NCBI GenBank assembly: GCA_023434855.1
Contig: JAEYSJ010000374.1
Span: 1 to 5,622 of the forward strand
Direction: 5' to 3'
Length of the DNA stretch: 5,622 bases
Source of the DNA: Bacillota bacterium
Lineage (GTDB): Bacteria; Bacillota_C; Negativicutes; JAEYSJ01
This document shows positions 1-5,307 of this stretch, one piece after another. Numbering within the stretch: the first letter of the stretch is position 1; the number at the start of each line of letters is the position of its first letter. Both the position numbers and the translations under genes were made by a program. The notes below the pieces were generated by a model, which was not told the origin of the DNA, did no database searches, and saw only the letters and a list, made by a program, of their open reading frames with translations.

Positions 1-227
1 GCACAGGCGTTAAGGGTATAAGGGGCATGTCCAAGCAGGGGAGCAAAGTTGTTCTCCTTTGTCAGTTCCAGCAGTGCGGTTACATCTTTTTCATCAATTT
101 TTTTTGCCTTGCTGCCGCGTGGGTTACGGGTAAAAAATTGAAATGTATTCGCTCCAATTGAGAGCGCTTCTGCACCCATATGTTTATAACCTTTCGACGT
201 CGACAAATGGCAGCCAATATTTAGCAT
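1..227 (-). CDS. nfo: Deoxyribonuclease IV / AP endonuclease family 2, N-terminal part (runs off left edge)
   Basis: Only the first 75 codons are present; the rest lies outside the window. The family is a TIM-barrel, zinc-dependent endonuclease that cuts DNA 5' of abasic sites in base excision repair. The visible part begins [10 protein letters not shown], followed by the block [18 protein letters not shown] at residues 21-38, which is very typical of the Firmicute branch of this family. His7 and His67 (in LGHAPYTLN) fall where E. coli Nfo has His7 and the zinc ligand His69. The ATG start is preceded by a G-rich Shine-Dalgarno stretch (AGGGGGG, plus-strand 232-239) about four bases upstream. 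The gene lies 116 bases downstream of the alkyltransferase gene on the same strand, with no clear terminator between, so the two may share a transcript. Some members of this branch are annotated only as TIM-barrel or endonuclease IV-like proteins, so AP endonuclease activity is inferred. The catalytic C-terminal half cannot be checked here. Confidence 0.85.
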   Translation of the reverse strand, partial: MLNIGCHLSTSKGYKHMGAEALSIGANTFQFFTRNPRGSKAKKIDEKDVTALLELTKENNFAPLLGHAPYTLNAC

Positions 228-343
228 GAAATCCCCCCTATTTCGCTTCGATTAAAATCAGTATCTAAAAATTTCTTTCTTGAGTATTTATATACCTTCT
301 CTTTTTGCGCATCTTTCACTATATGCACTTTTAACAATGCCAA

Positions 344-811
344 TTAGCTGTTCCGTTTTTCCAAGTTTAGCAGCATTTCCTTGACAGCCAAGCCGCCTCT
401 ATAACCAACAAGTTTTCCATTTGCACCGATAACACGATGGCAGGGAATGAAAATCGGAATAGGATTTTTGTTGTTAGCCATACCGATTGCGCGGGAAGCC
501 TGGGGATTACCTATTTTTTGGGCGATTTCTTTGTAGTTTCGCGTTTCACCATAAGGAATTTCGCGTAAAGCTTGCCAAATATTCTGTAGGAAATCTGTAC
601 CTTCAGGCGCAAGGGGAAGTTCAAATAATTTTCGTTTTCCCGCAAAATACTCCAGCAACTGCTCCCCTGCTTCCTTAAGTAAAGCTGTTTCCTTTATGGC
701 AGAATCATGTTGAGCGGCTATTTCGTTAAAAAATAGATTTGTAATTGCAATTCCGTTCTCCGCGATCCCGATTTTCCCGATGTCTGTTTGATAGACAAAT
801 ACGTTTTTCAT
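344..811 (-). CDS. ogt: Methylated-DNA--[protein]-cysteine S-methyltransferase (O6-alkylguanine repair)
   Basis: A 155-residue cytoplasmic suicide repair protein that moves the alkyl group from O6-alkylguanine (and O4-alkylthymine) in DNA to its own cysteine. The nucleophile is Cys124 in the PCHRV motif (123-127). The DNA-binding helix-turn-helix domain runs from about residue 72 to 155. Other family landmarks are present: Tyr93 (in NYKEIA), the arginine finger Arg107 (in SRAIG) and Asn116 (in NKNP). These align without gaps to Tyr114, Arg128 and Asn137 of human MGMT. The N-terminal half (1-70) is the poorly conserved ribonuclease-H-like domain. The length is typical of stand-alone Ogt enzymes; no AraC or Ada-type regulatory domain is fused. 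The ATG start is supported by an AGGAG sequence at plus-strand 821-825, nine bases upstream. It is divergent from the MetE-like gene at 1035 and lies upstream of the nfo-like gene, which fits a repair pair. The family assignment is certain; the choice of ogt over adaB-like naming is conventional. Confidence 0.96.
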   Translation of the reverse strand: MKNVFVYQTDIGKIGIAENGIAITNLFFNEIAAQHDSAIKETALLKEAGEQLLEYFAGKRKLFELPLAPEGTDFLQNIWQALREIPYGETRNYKEIAQKIGNPQASRAIGMANNKNPIPIFIPCHRVIGANGKLVGYRGGLAVKEMLLNLEKRNS

Positions 812-858
812 AACAGTTAACTCCTATTGTATATTATTGTTCATTACTTCTCTACTTT

Positions 859-888
859 ATTTTACGGGAAAATGCATCCCTTTGTCTT
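859..888 (-). promoter_or_regulatory. Possible sigma-70-type promoter of the ogt gene
   Basis: On the minus strand a TAAAAT -10 candidate (859-864) lies 18 bases from an AAGACA -35 candidate (883-888). The distance to the ogt start (about 50 bases) is reasonable. The -35 matches consensus at only four of six positions and the spacer is long, so this is the best of several weak options in an A/T-rich spacer. A small GGGA/TCCC hairpin falls in the spacer. Confidence 0.25.
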
Positions 889-992
889 TCGAAATATCAC
901 GATTCAATTCTGTAAATTTCTCCTTAGTCACAAATTAGCAAAAATGTCTACAGAGGAGAAAAATACAAAAAACCAATTTTTCTTCCGGTTTT

Positions 993-1001
993 TGCTATAA
1001 T
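993..1001 (+). promoter_or_regulatory. Extended -10 promoter of the MetE-like gene
   Basis: The sequence TGCTATAAT is a perfect extended -10 element (TGn plus TATAAT) lying 33 bases upstream of the ATG at 1035. No good -35 hexamer lies 16-18 bases further upstream, which is usual for extended -10 promoters. Transcription would start near 1008, giving a leader of about 27 bases, long enough only for the GGGAG ribosome binding site (1023-1027) and leaving no room for a riboswitch. An imperfectly placed inverted repeat (968-974 / 987-993) directly abuts the element. Confidence 0.6.
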
Positions 1002-1034
1002 TATTATATATTAATCAAAGTAGGGAGTGACAAT

Positions 1035-2099
1035 ATGACTTGGATGAAAGCACATAGAGCCACCGGTATGGGCAGTTTGCCCCATAAAGATATGATGACA
1101 GCACTAAATTTAGTTGCCTGTGCATTTCCTGAATGGCCGCTCTGGCCACAATTACCGCTGCAATCCGAGGAACAAGGTTTTGTTGTGCAATACGTGCAGC
1201 CGTTATTAAAGCTGGGTATTTTGGAAGTGGTGCCACGTAAAGACCCTGTCTTTGTTAGAAGCGCGGCTGATTGGGATGATAAAATATTGCGCTTTTATGA
1301 ATTGTATTTAGCCTTTCAGTCAGGTGATCCACAAGCAGACGATTTTTTTGCTCTGGAGAACAATGCTTTTAATGGCCTTGATTTTTTTCTAACCAACTTT
1401 CCCGCATACTTTCCATTGGCTGAAGGGGTGAAAGGGCAAATTAGCGGACCCTTGACCATAGGACTGCAAATTAAAGATGAACGGGGACGAGCCGCCTTTT
1501 ATAATGAAACATTGCGGGATTTACTTGTCAAATGCGTAACAGTGCAAGGTATTATGCAGGCTCGTAAACTTCAGTCCACTGGCCTGCCGGTATTACTGTT
1601 TATTGACGACCCCAGCATCTTTCTTTTAGGGGCAGCTACCCATATTACCCTTACCCGTGAAGCCATCGCTGCAGCACTTAATGAAATTATCCAGCCGCTT
1701 TCCATTATGGGTGTAAAAGTAGGAGTGCATGTCTGTGCCCAGGCAGATTGGTCCGTATTGTTCGACCTCCCCTTAGATGTCATTAATTTTGATGCTTACA
1801 AGTTTTTCGCCAGTATGGCCTTGCAGGCGCAAAATCTGCAGAACTTTTTGCTTAAGGGCGGCAAAATGGCCTGGGGACTTATTCCTACTTCAGAAGATGC
1901 ATGGAAGATTACTGCAGCTGACTTAGTAAATCTATTCGAACAACAATGTTCGGATTTAGCCAAGCGAAACGTTGATGTTGGTCTTTTACGCCGCAGCATT
2001 ATTTGGACGCCCAGTTGTGGTACAGGAGCTCTGCCTGAAGAGTTGTCGGAGCATATTTACTGTTTAGTGGCAGAGTTTGTCCGTTTAATTAAGCAGTAA
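1035..2099 (+). CDS. UROD/MetE-like protein (stand-alone methionine synthase II-type methyltransferase)
   Basis: A 354-residue cytoplasmic protein with the TIM-barrel fold shared by uroporphyrinogen decarboxylase and the C-terminal half of cobalamin-independent methionine synthase. Family features in order: ATGMGSLPH at 9-17; GQISGPLTIG at 134-143, resembling the TGPLT block of MetE; FIDDPS at 189-194, where MetE has its DEP strand; HVC at 232-234; NFDAY at 251-255; and TPSCG at 325-329. In MetE the zinc that activates homocysteine is held by a His-x-Cys pair and a late Cys in a CG motif, so His232, Cys234 and Cys328 are the likely metal ligands here. Asp253 could be the acidic fourth ligand; this is inference. 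The substrate-binding N-terminal half of full-length MetE is absent, so the methyl donor is probably not polyglutamylated methyltetrahydrofolate in the usual way; a corrinoid protein or another methyl donor is possible. The start is fixed by GGGAG seven bases upstream and the extended -10 promoter. It converges on the dioxygenase gene with no visible terminator. Calling it metE would overstate what is seen. Confidence 0.8.
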   Translation: MTWMKAHRATGMGSLPHKDMMTALNLVACAFPEWPLWPQLPLQSEEQGFVVQYVQPLLKLGILEVVPRKDPVFVRSAADWDDKILRFYELYLAFQSGDPQADDFFALENNAFNGLDFFLTNFPAYFPLAEGVKGQISGPLTIGLQIKDERGRAAFYNETLRDLLVKCVTVQGIMQARKLQSTGLPVLLFIDDPSIFLLGAATHITLTREAIAAALNEIIQPLSIMGVKVGVHVCAQADWSVLFDLPLDVINFDAYKFFASMALQAQNLQNFLLKGGKMAWGLIPTSEDAWKITAADLVNLFEQQCSDLAKRNVDVGLLRRSIIWTPSCGTGALPEELSEHIYCLVAEFVRLIKQ

Positions 2100-2238
2100 G
2101 AATATGGCTTAATGCCTCCTCCAGCTTTTCTATTCGAGCAACAGCTGATGCTAAAAAGCATAGTCAATAATTGGTAACTACATAGTCTTGCAAGAGCGCT
2201 GTACAGAGTCCGCCGGGCGTGGCGTCATGCAAATACAT
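2089..2238 (-). pseudogene. Possible remnant of a gene tail (one in-frame TGA), unrecognised
   Basis: On the minus strand a single frame runs from an ATG at 2238 through a TGA at 2164-2166 and on to a TAA at 2089-2091. The first part contains HDATPGGLCTALLQDYV and the second AVARIEKLEEALSHILTA, which would form an amphipathic helix. The ATPGG turn followed by helices resembles the dimerisation domain of pyrroline-5-carboxylate reductase (ProC)-like proteins, but the match is short and rests on memory of the family. Both ends overlap neighbouring genes: 14 bases with the dioxygenase 3' end and 11 bases antisense with the MetE-like 3' end. No ribosome binding site supports expression. It may be the tail of a gene eroded by deletion and a nonsense mutation, or chance. 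Confidence 0.3.
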
Positions 2239-2992
2239 ATGATGTCATGGACAAGCTTCCCATGATGCAGTTTTGATTGTATAGATGAAGCTTGTCTGTT
2301 TCTGCAGCAGCTCCTAAAACATACAACAAAGGGTAGAAATGATCGGGTGTGGGCACGGCCAGTGCCGCACTTCGCCCGAATGAATGATAATTTATTATTC
2401 CTTCAGAATCACGATGTTGCAGGCATTCTGAGATATAATTGTCAAATTGATAGGCCCAATCATAACCATCATTTCTGGAAAAATCAATCATCCCTAAATT
2501 ATGCACGATATTGCCACTGCCTAAGACCAGAACTCCGTCTGATCGCAAATCAGCTAGCTTTTTACCCAAATTAAGATGCTTTTCTGCTGGAGCCTGCCGG
2601 TCCACACTAACCTGAAACACAGGAATGTCCGCTATCGGATACATTGCCTTAAGCACTGACCAAGTGCCGTGATCGAGACCCCAGCTACTGTCCAAAGCCG
2701 CGTCATCCCCCAGTATTTTTTTTGTTCTTTCCGCCAGTTCGCGATTTCCCGGTGCCGGATAAACTATACTGTATAACTGCTCCGGAAACCCATAAAAATC
2801 GTGGATAGTCCGTGGCCGTTCATTGTCCATCACCCGGGTTCCCTCTGTATACCAATGGGCTGAAACCGCTAAAATGGCTGCAGGTTCTGGTAATTCTATT
2901 GCAAGCTGCCGCCAGCCACGGACATGCGAATTGTCCTCAATTGCGTTCATTGGCGAACCGTGACCGACAAATACGGTTGGCATTAGTTGCAT
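2225..2992 (-). CDS. Class III extradiol dioxygenase, LigB/DODA (YgiD) family
   Basis: A 255-residue cytoplasmic metalloenzyme of the family that includes plant and bacterial 4,5-DOPA extradiol dioxygenase. It is expected to open catechol-type aromatic rings with molecular oxygen. Family landmarks: GHGSPMNA at 10-17 with His11; SAHW at 44-47 with His46; LDHGTW at 106-111 with His108; GSGNIVHNL at 158-166 with His164; and TPDHFYPLLY at 215-224 with His218. His11 and His46 are 35 apart, as are the E. coli YgiD metal ligands His22 and His57; His164 and His218 are the likely remaining ligand and catalytic positions. The C-terminus (GSLSM followed by six residues) is the usual end for the family, so the gene is intact. 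The start is fixed by GGAGG (3000-3004) seven bases before the ATG. It stands alone, converging on the MetE-like gene. The native substrate is unknown, because bacterial members often act only weakly on DOPA. Confidence 0.93.
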   Translation of the reverse strand: MQLMPTVFVGHGSPMNAIEDNSHVRGWRQLAIELPEPAAILAVSAHWYTEGTRVMDNERPRTIHDFYGFPEQLYSIVYPAPGNRELAERTKKILGDDAALDSSWGLDHGTWSVLKAMYPIADIPVFQVSVDRQAPAEKHLNLGKKLADLRSDGVLVLGSGNIVHNLGMIDFSRNDGYDWAYQFDNYISECLQHRDSEGIINYHSFGRSAALAVPTPDHFYPLLYVLGAAAETDKLHLYNQNCIMGSLSMTSYVFA

Positions 2993-3138
2993 AATATAAC
3001 CTCCAATTTTTTATTACAGAATAGTTAATTGCTTAATGCTAAATATTCTTAATGAAGGACGATTCTTCCTGTTTAAAGGTATATTTAATTGCATTCCTCC
3101 CTATCAACTCTGTTATATTACTGGTTACCTTTGTCCAA

Positions 3139-3144
3139 ATTATA
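3139..3144 (-). promoter_or_regulatory. Possible -10 element for the dioxygenase gene
   Basis: The minus strand reads a perfect TATAAT here, about 150 bases upstream of the dioxygenase start. The matching -35 region (TTTCTT-like) is poor. An alternative lies nearer the gene, with TTGATA (3102-3107) as -35 and a weak TATACC as -10. The divergent 263-base spacer to the HU gene is A/T-rich. Apart from these sites and the HU promoter I see only an 8-base direct repeat, TTAATTGC, at 3025-3032 and 3085-3092, and no stable leader structure. Confidence 0.35.
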
Positions 3145-3200
3145 CTATTAATGAAAAAACAAAGAAAATTACGCCATAATTCTACATTTTATCTTATATT

Positions 3201-3228
3201 TTCACAGGAAGTCTACGATATATAGAAT
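3201..3228 (+). promoter_or_regulatory. Sigma-70-type promoter of the HU gene
   Basis: A TTCACA -35 (3201-3206) and a TAGAAT -10 (3223-3228) are separated by 16 bases; each matches consensus at five of six positions. Transcription would begin near 3235, only about 20 bases before the ATG, leaving just the strong AGGAGGT ribosome binding site (3243-3249). Confidence 0.55.
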
Positions 3229-3255
3229 GTATCTAACTTTTGAGGAGGTTGAAAT

Positions 3256-3528
3256 ATGAATACTGCAGAATTTGTGAATAATCTTTCAGTACGCTTGGGA
3301 AGTACAAAAAAGGATGCCGATAAGGCATTAAAGGCTGTTTTAGCTGAAATCGGTGAATCTTTATCAAAGGCTGAAAAAGTTAGCTTTATTGGTTTTGGCT
3401 CTTTTGAAGTGTCAAACATAGCTGCCCGCAAAGGCAGAAATCCCCAGACTGGTGCCGTAATTACTATACCGGCAAGCAAGCGGCCTGTATTCAAGGCAGG
3501 TAAAGAATTAAAAGAAAAAGTCCAATAA
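3256..3528 (+). CDS. hup: HU family DNA-binding nucleoid protein
   Basis: A 90-residue basic histone-like protein that dimerises, binds and bends DNA with little sequence preference, and compacts the nucleoid. Residues 1-45 form the helical dimerisation body; the HU signature GFGSFEV is at 46-52, and the beta-ribbon arm carries RKGRNPQTG at 58-66, with Pro63 at the intercalating tip. The C-terminal helix is [10 protein letters not shown] at 80-89. The length is exactly that of E. coli HU and Bacillus HBsu. An ideal AGGAGGT seven bases before the ATG and a close promoter suggest high expression. The gene is monocistronic, ended by a strong terminator at 3546-3576. One oddity: the first arm arginine of many HU proteins (Arg55) is Ile55 here, while Arg58 and Arg61 are kept. 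The TG and GRNPQTG context favours HU over IHF; with no genome context, which hup paralogue it is cannot be told. Confidence 0.96.
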   Translation: MNTAEFVNNLSVRLGSTKKDADKALKAVLAEIGESLSKAEKVSFIGFGSFEVSNIAARKGRNPQTGAVITIPASKRPVFKAGKELKEKVQ

Positions 3529-3545
3529 ATTTAATTATATTGCAG

Positions 3546-3576
3546 AAAGGACAGGTATTTGACCTGTCCTTTTTTT
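3546..3576 (+). terminator. Rho-independent terminator of the HU gene
   Basis: A perfect 11-base-pair stem (3546-3556 with 3562-3572; core GGACAGGT/ACCTGTCC) with a 5-base loop is followed by a run of T to 3576. It begins 17 bases after the HU stop codon. Read from the other strand, the stem is followed by only three T, so it would be a weak terminator for the leftward DUF1294 gene whose stop lies about 60 bases away. Confidence 0.95.
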
Positions 3577-3636
3577 ATATCCCTGCTTTATCTCTATTTT
3601 TTTTATATGTATCTAGATTTCGTTCCATGATTGTCT

Positions 3637-3921
3637 TCATCTAAGGACTTTATCTAATAAGAAATAACCGCAAACAATATTAAACAGACATAGTATTGGA
3701 ATTCCAATGACAAAAGTCCAATGCCGTGTTTTATGGCGAAATACGTGCATCCCAAGAAGAATACCAATAGCACCAAATGCCAAGGACCACAGAAAGAAGG
3801 TTCGTTCACGTATACGCCACTCGTCCCGTCTGGCCTTTCGCTTGTCTAACATGACCAGTGTAAACGAGGCTAAATTCCAAAGAATATATAGTGCTAGCGC
3901 TGGTAGTAAATAATTTTGCAT
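3637..3921 (-). CDS. DUF1294 family small membrane protein
   Basis: A 94-residue inner-membrane protein of unknown function with three predicted helices: about 4-24, 42-59 and 70-90. Between helices 1 and 2 lies the positively charged DKRKARRDEWRIRE (26-39), and after helix 2 FRHKTRHWTF (61-70). The DK(R)KA, WRI.E and FRHKT.H.F motifs are the hallmark of DUF1294. The ATG at 3919-3921 is chosen because AGGAA lies eight bases before it; a frame extended eight codons upstream would need a TTG start at 3945 and would place this ribosome binding site inside the gene. It lies between the HU terminator and the EamA-type exporter. The 111-base gap to the exporter's stop holds no clear terminator, so read-through from the exporter gene is possible. 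No partner or substrate can be named. Some family members occur fused to cold-shock domains, but no such domain is present here. Confidence 0.9.
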   Translation of the reverse strand: MQNYLLPALALYILWNLASFTLVMLDKRKARRDEWRIRERTFFLWSLAFGAIGILLGMHVFRHKTRHWTFVIGIPILCLFNIVCGYFLLDKVLR

Positions 3922-3929
3922 TAAGATGG

Positions 3930-3934
3930 TTCCT
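3930..3934 (-). promoter_or_regulatory. Ribosome binding site deciding the DUF1294 start
   Basis: AGGAA on the minus strand, within AAAAGGAA, ends eight bases before the ATG at 3919-3921. It supports that ATG over the in-frame TTG eight codons upstream, which has no purine-rich stretch at a suitable distance. Confidence 0.6.
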
Positions 3935-4032
3935 TTTCCTATCAATTTTACGTTTTAGGGCTAGTTCTTACATAGTGATTAAAAATTATGGTTAGCGCAT
4001 TGATCTATTGAATTAGTTTATGAAGTTGAGCT

Positions 4033-4950
4033 TTAAGATTTGACTACAGAAGATACGCTGCTATCTTCTTCTTTTATTCGTGAAGCAAGATAAACGCCAA
4101 AGATGATGATACAAGTACTTAGCAGTTTAAAAGTGCTCACAGTTTCCCCTAAAAACAAGGTTGACAAAATGATCGTAAAAATGGGAACAAGATTTACAAA
4201 GATTGCCGCCCTGGATGCGCCGATTTTTTGCACAGCCATCAAGTGCATTAAATAACCCAATACTGACGCGAAAATTGCCATGTATATTACCGCCAGCCAT
4301 CCGCCCCAGGAAATTAGAGGCAGAAAACCTGCCGGTATTTCCCATAATACGAAGGGCAGCGCAGCAATTGTGCATATGAGAAAGGTATAGGTTGTTACGA
4401 CGATTGGGGTTAGGTTGTACTTGGCCATAAATAATCGGCTTAAAACCGTATAAACCGCCCAAGACCATACGGCGGCGAACATTAGGATGTCACCGGGATT
4501 GAACTGAAGGTTGCGGAGTATGTACCAATTCCCATCGGTTACCACCATAGTAATACCGGCAAATGCAAGAAAAATTCCCGCTGCACGGAGGAGCGTTACT
4601 TTTTCGCCAACCAGCATCATGGCGACAATTGTTGTTACCAAAGGAAGGGTTGAGCCAATAAGAGAAGAATTGACGGCCGAGGTATATTTTAGGCTGGAAA
4701 AAAATAAAACATGGTACGAAAAAGTGCCGATGACTCCAAGTGTAACCAGCGGTAACCATTGCTTTTTTGCGGGCAAACGGTTTTCCGGCTGCATCCGTAT
4801 TAATATGAGAAAGATAAATGGTAAAGCAAATAGAAAACGAAAGAAAGTCAGGGAGAAAGCCGAGAATTCGTGGATAGCTATTTTGCCGGTAATAAAAGCC
4901 CCGGCCCAAAACAATGTAGCGAATACCATCATCACATGGATGCGGTTCAT
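4033..4950 (-). CDS. EamA/DMT-superfamily transporter (drug/metabolite exporter type)
   Basis: A 305-residue inner-membrane permease with about ten helices in two homologous EamA repeats, roughly 3-137 and 150-290. The repeats show the usual matching pattern. Each has a helix ending in a conserved proline segment and then a GE motif: STLPLVTTIVAMMLVGE with Pro103 and Glu116, and NLVPIFTIILSTLFLGE with Pro256 and Glu269. The N-terminal FWAGAFITGK (14-23) is typical of the first helix. The tail (291-305) is charged and cytoplasmic. Members export amino acids, nucleosides or other metabolites by proton antiport, or import them; the substrate cannot be read from sequence. The start at the ATG 4948-4950 follows GGAGG by eight bases; a frame 16 codons longer would swallow that site. 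It is leftward, with DUF1294 downstream and a long A/T-rich spacer upstream. The length and both repeats are complete. Confidence 0.93.
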   Translation of the reverse strand: MNRIHVMMVFATLFWAGAFITGKIAIHEFSAFSLTFFRFLFALPFIFLILIRMQPENRLPAKKQWLPLVTLGVIGTFSYHVLFFSSLKYTSAVNSSLIGSTLPLVTTIVAMMLVGEKVTLLRAAGIFLAFAGITMVVTDGNWYILRNLQFNPGDILMFAAVWSWAVYTVLSRLFMAKYNLTPIVVTTYTFLICTIAALPFVLWEIPAGFLPLISWGGWLAVIYMAIFASVLGYLMHLMAVQKIGASRAAIFVNLVPIFTIILSTLFLGETVSTFKLLSTCIIIFGVYLASRIKEEDSSVSSVVKS

Positions 4951-4958
4951 TGTGCACA

Positions 4959-4963
4959 CCTCC
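4959..4963 (-). promoter_or_regulatory. Ribosome binding site deciding the EamA transporter start
   Basis: GGAGG on the minus strand, within GGGAGGTG (4957-4964), lies eight bases before the ATG at 4948-4950. It makes this the start. The longer in-frame ATG at 4998 has no purine-rich site and would add a non-conserved N-terminal stretch before the first EamA helix. Confidence 0.8.
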
Positions 4964-4964
4964 C

Positions 4965-5307
4965 AAAATCTAATAAACAAAACCACTACCCCATACATTG
5001 TGTCGTATAAAATCTAAAATTAATATAATTTAATATCATTAATTGACTCAATCAGCGGGCAAGCATGCCAACTTTCCGGAGCACCTCATTTTCCAGTTTA
5101 ACGCAATAACTCCTCCATTTATCTATAAATTAATTGAAATTTCAACTATTATTATTATATGACTAGCAGGTTCAAATGTCAACTATGCCAATGGTATTGC
5201 AATTAAAAGCATATATGTCAGAAAGAAAGACAACCTAATGGCCATTTTCTTGCTTGTTTAAAGTACTTTATGATTTCAAAGATGCTTAATCTTTAATTCC
5301 TTTTTAG
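4965..5307. other. A/T-rich intergenic region with two short minus-strand open stretches
   Basis: About 340 bases between the EamA transporter start and the stop of the right-edge gene. I see no tRNA, no strong hairpin and no repeat. Two short minus-strand open stretches stand out. At 5183-5245 an ATG-initiated 20-residue frame is almost wholly hydrophobic (MAIRLSFF to IAIPLA), without a good ribosome binding site. At 5052-5129, 25 sense codons without a start codon end in a protein-like stretch containing KLENEVLRKVGMLAR, with a GGAGGAG sequence (5110-5116) inside it. They are in different frames. They could be residues of lost genes, a leader of the transporter transcript, or chance. No terminator is visible after the right-edge gene, so the region may be transcribed. 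Confidence 0.4.
5022..5051 (-). promoter_or_regulatory. Possible promoter of the EamA transporter gene
   Basis: On the minus strand TTGAGT (5046-5051) and TATATT (5022-5027) are spaced by 18 bases, about 70 bases upstream of the start codon. Both are near-consensus, but the surrounding sequence is so A/T-rich that similar -10 matches are frequent. Confidence 0.3.

Noticed and set aside
944..1000. Plus-strand 18-codon ATG frame upstream of the MetE-like gene
   Set aside because: It has no ribosome binding site, overlaps the -10 element of the real promoter and would not be on the transcript.
1571..1999. Antisense open frames inside the MetE-like gene
   Set aside because: They are shadows of a clearly coding plus-strand gene, with no start signals of their own and non-protein-like composition.
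2145..2166. In-frame TGA followed by a small ATGCT/AGCAT hairpin, resembling a selenocysteine (SECIS) arrangement
   Set aside because: The stem is only five base pairs with a four-base T loop, far shorter than bacterial SECIS elements, and the surrounding frame has no start signal or recognisable selenoprotein family.
3025..3092. Direct repeat TTAATTGC, copies 60 bases apart in the spacer between the dioxygenase and HU genes
   Set aside because: Eight A/T-rich bases in an A/T-rich spacer are expected by chance; neither copy is palindromic or placed against a promoter element.
3695..3708. Perfect 14-base palindrome ATTGGAATTCCAAT
   Set aside because: It lies inside the DUF1294 coding sequence, where it encodes a Val-Ile-Gly-Ile-Pro-Ile-type helix segment. 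No second copy or promoter is nearby, so chance is the simplest reading.
4127..5017. Other-frame open stretches over the EamA transporter gene on both strands
   Set aside because: The transporter frame shows two complete EamA repeats and a good ribosome binding site; the alternatives have unnatural composition and lack start signals.
5159..5206. Plus-strand 15-codon frame with a CxxC pair in the right spacer
   Set aside because: Too short, no Shine-Dalgarno sequence, and in a low-complexity A/T context.
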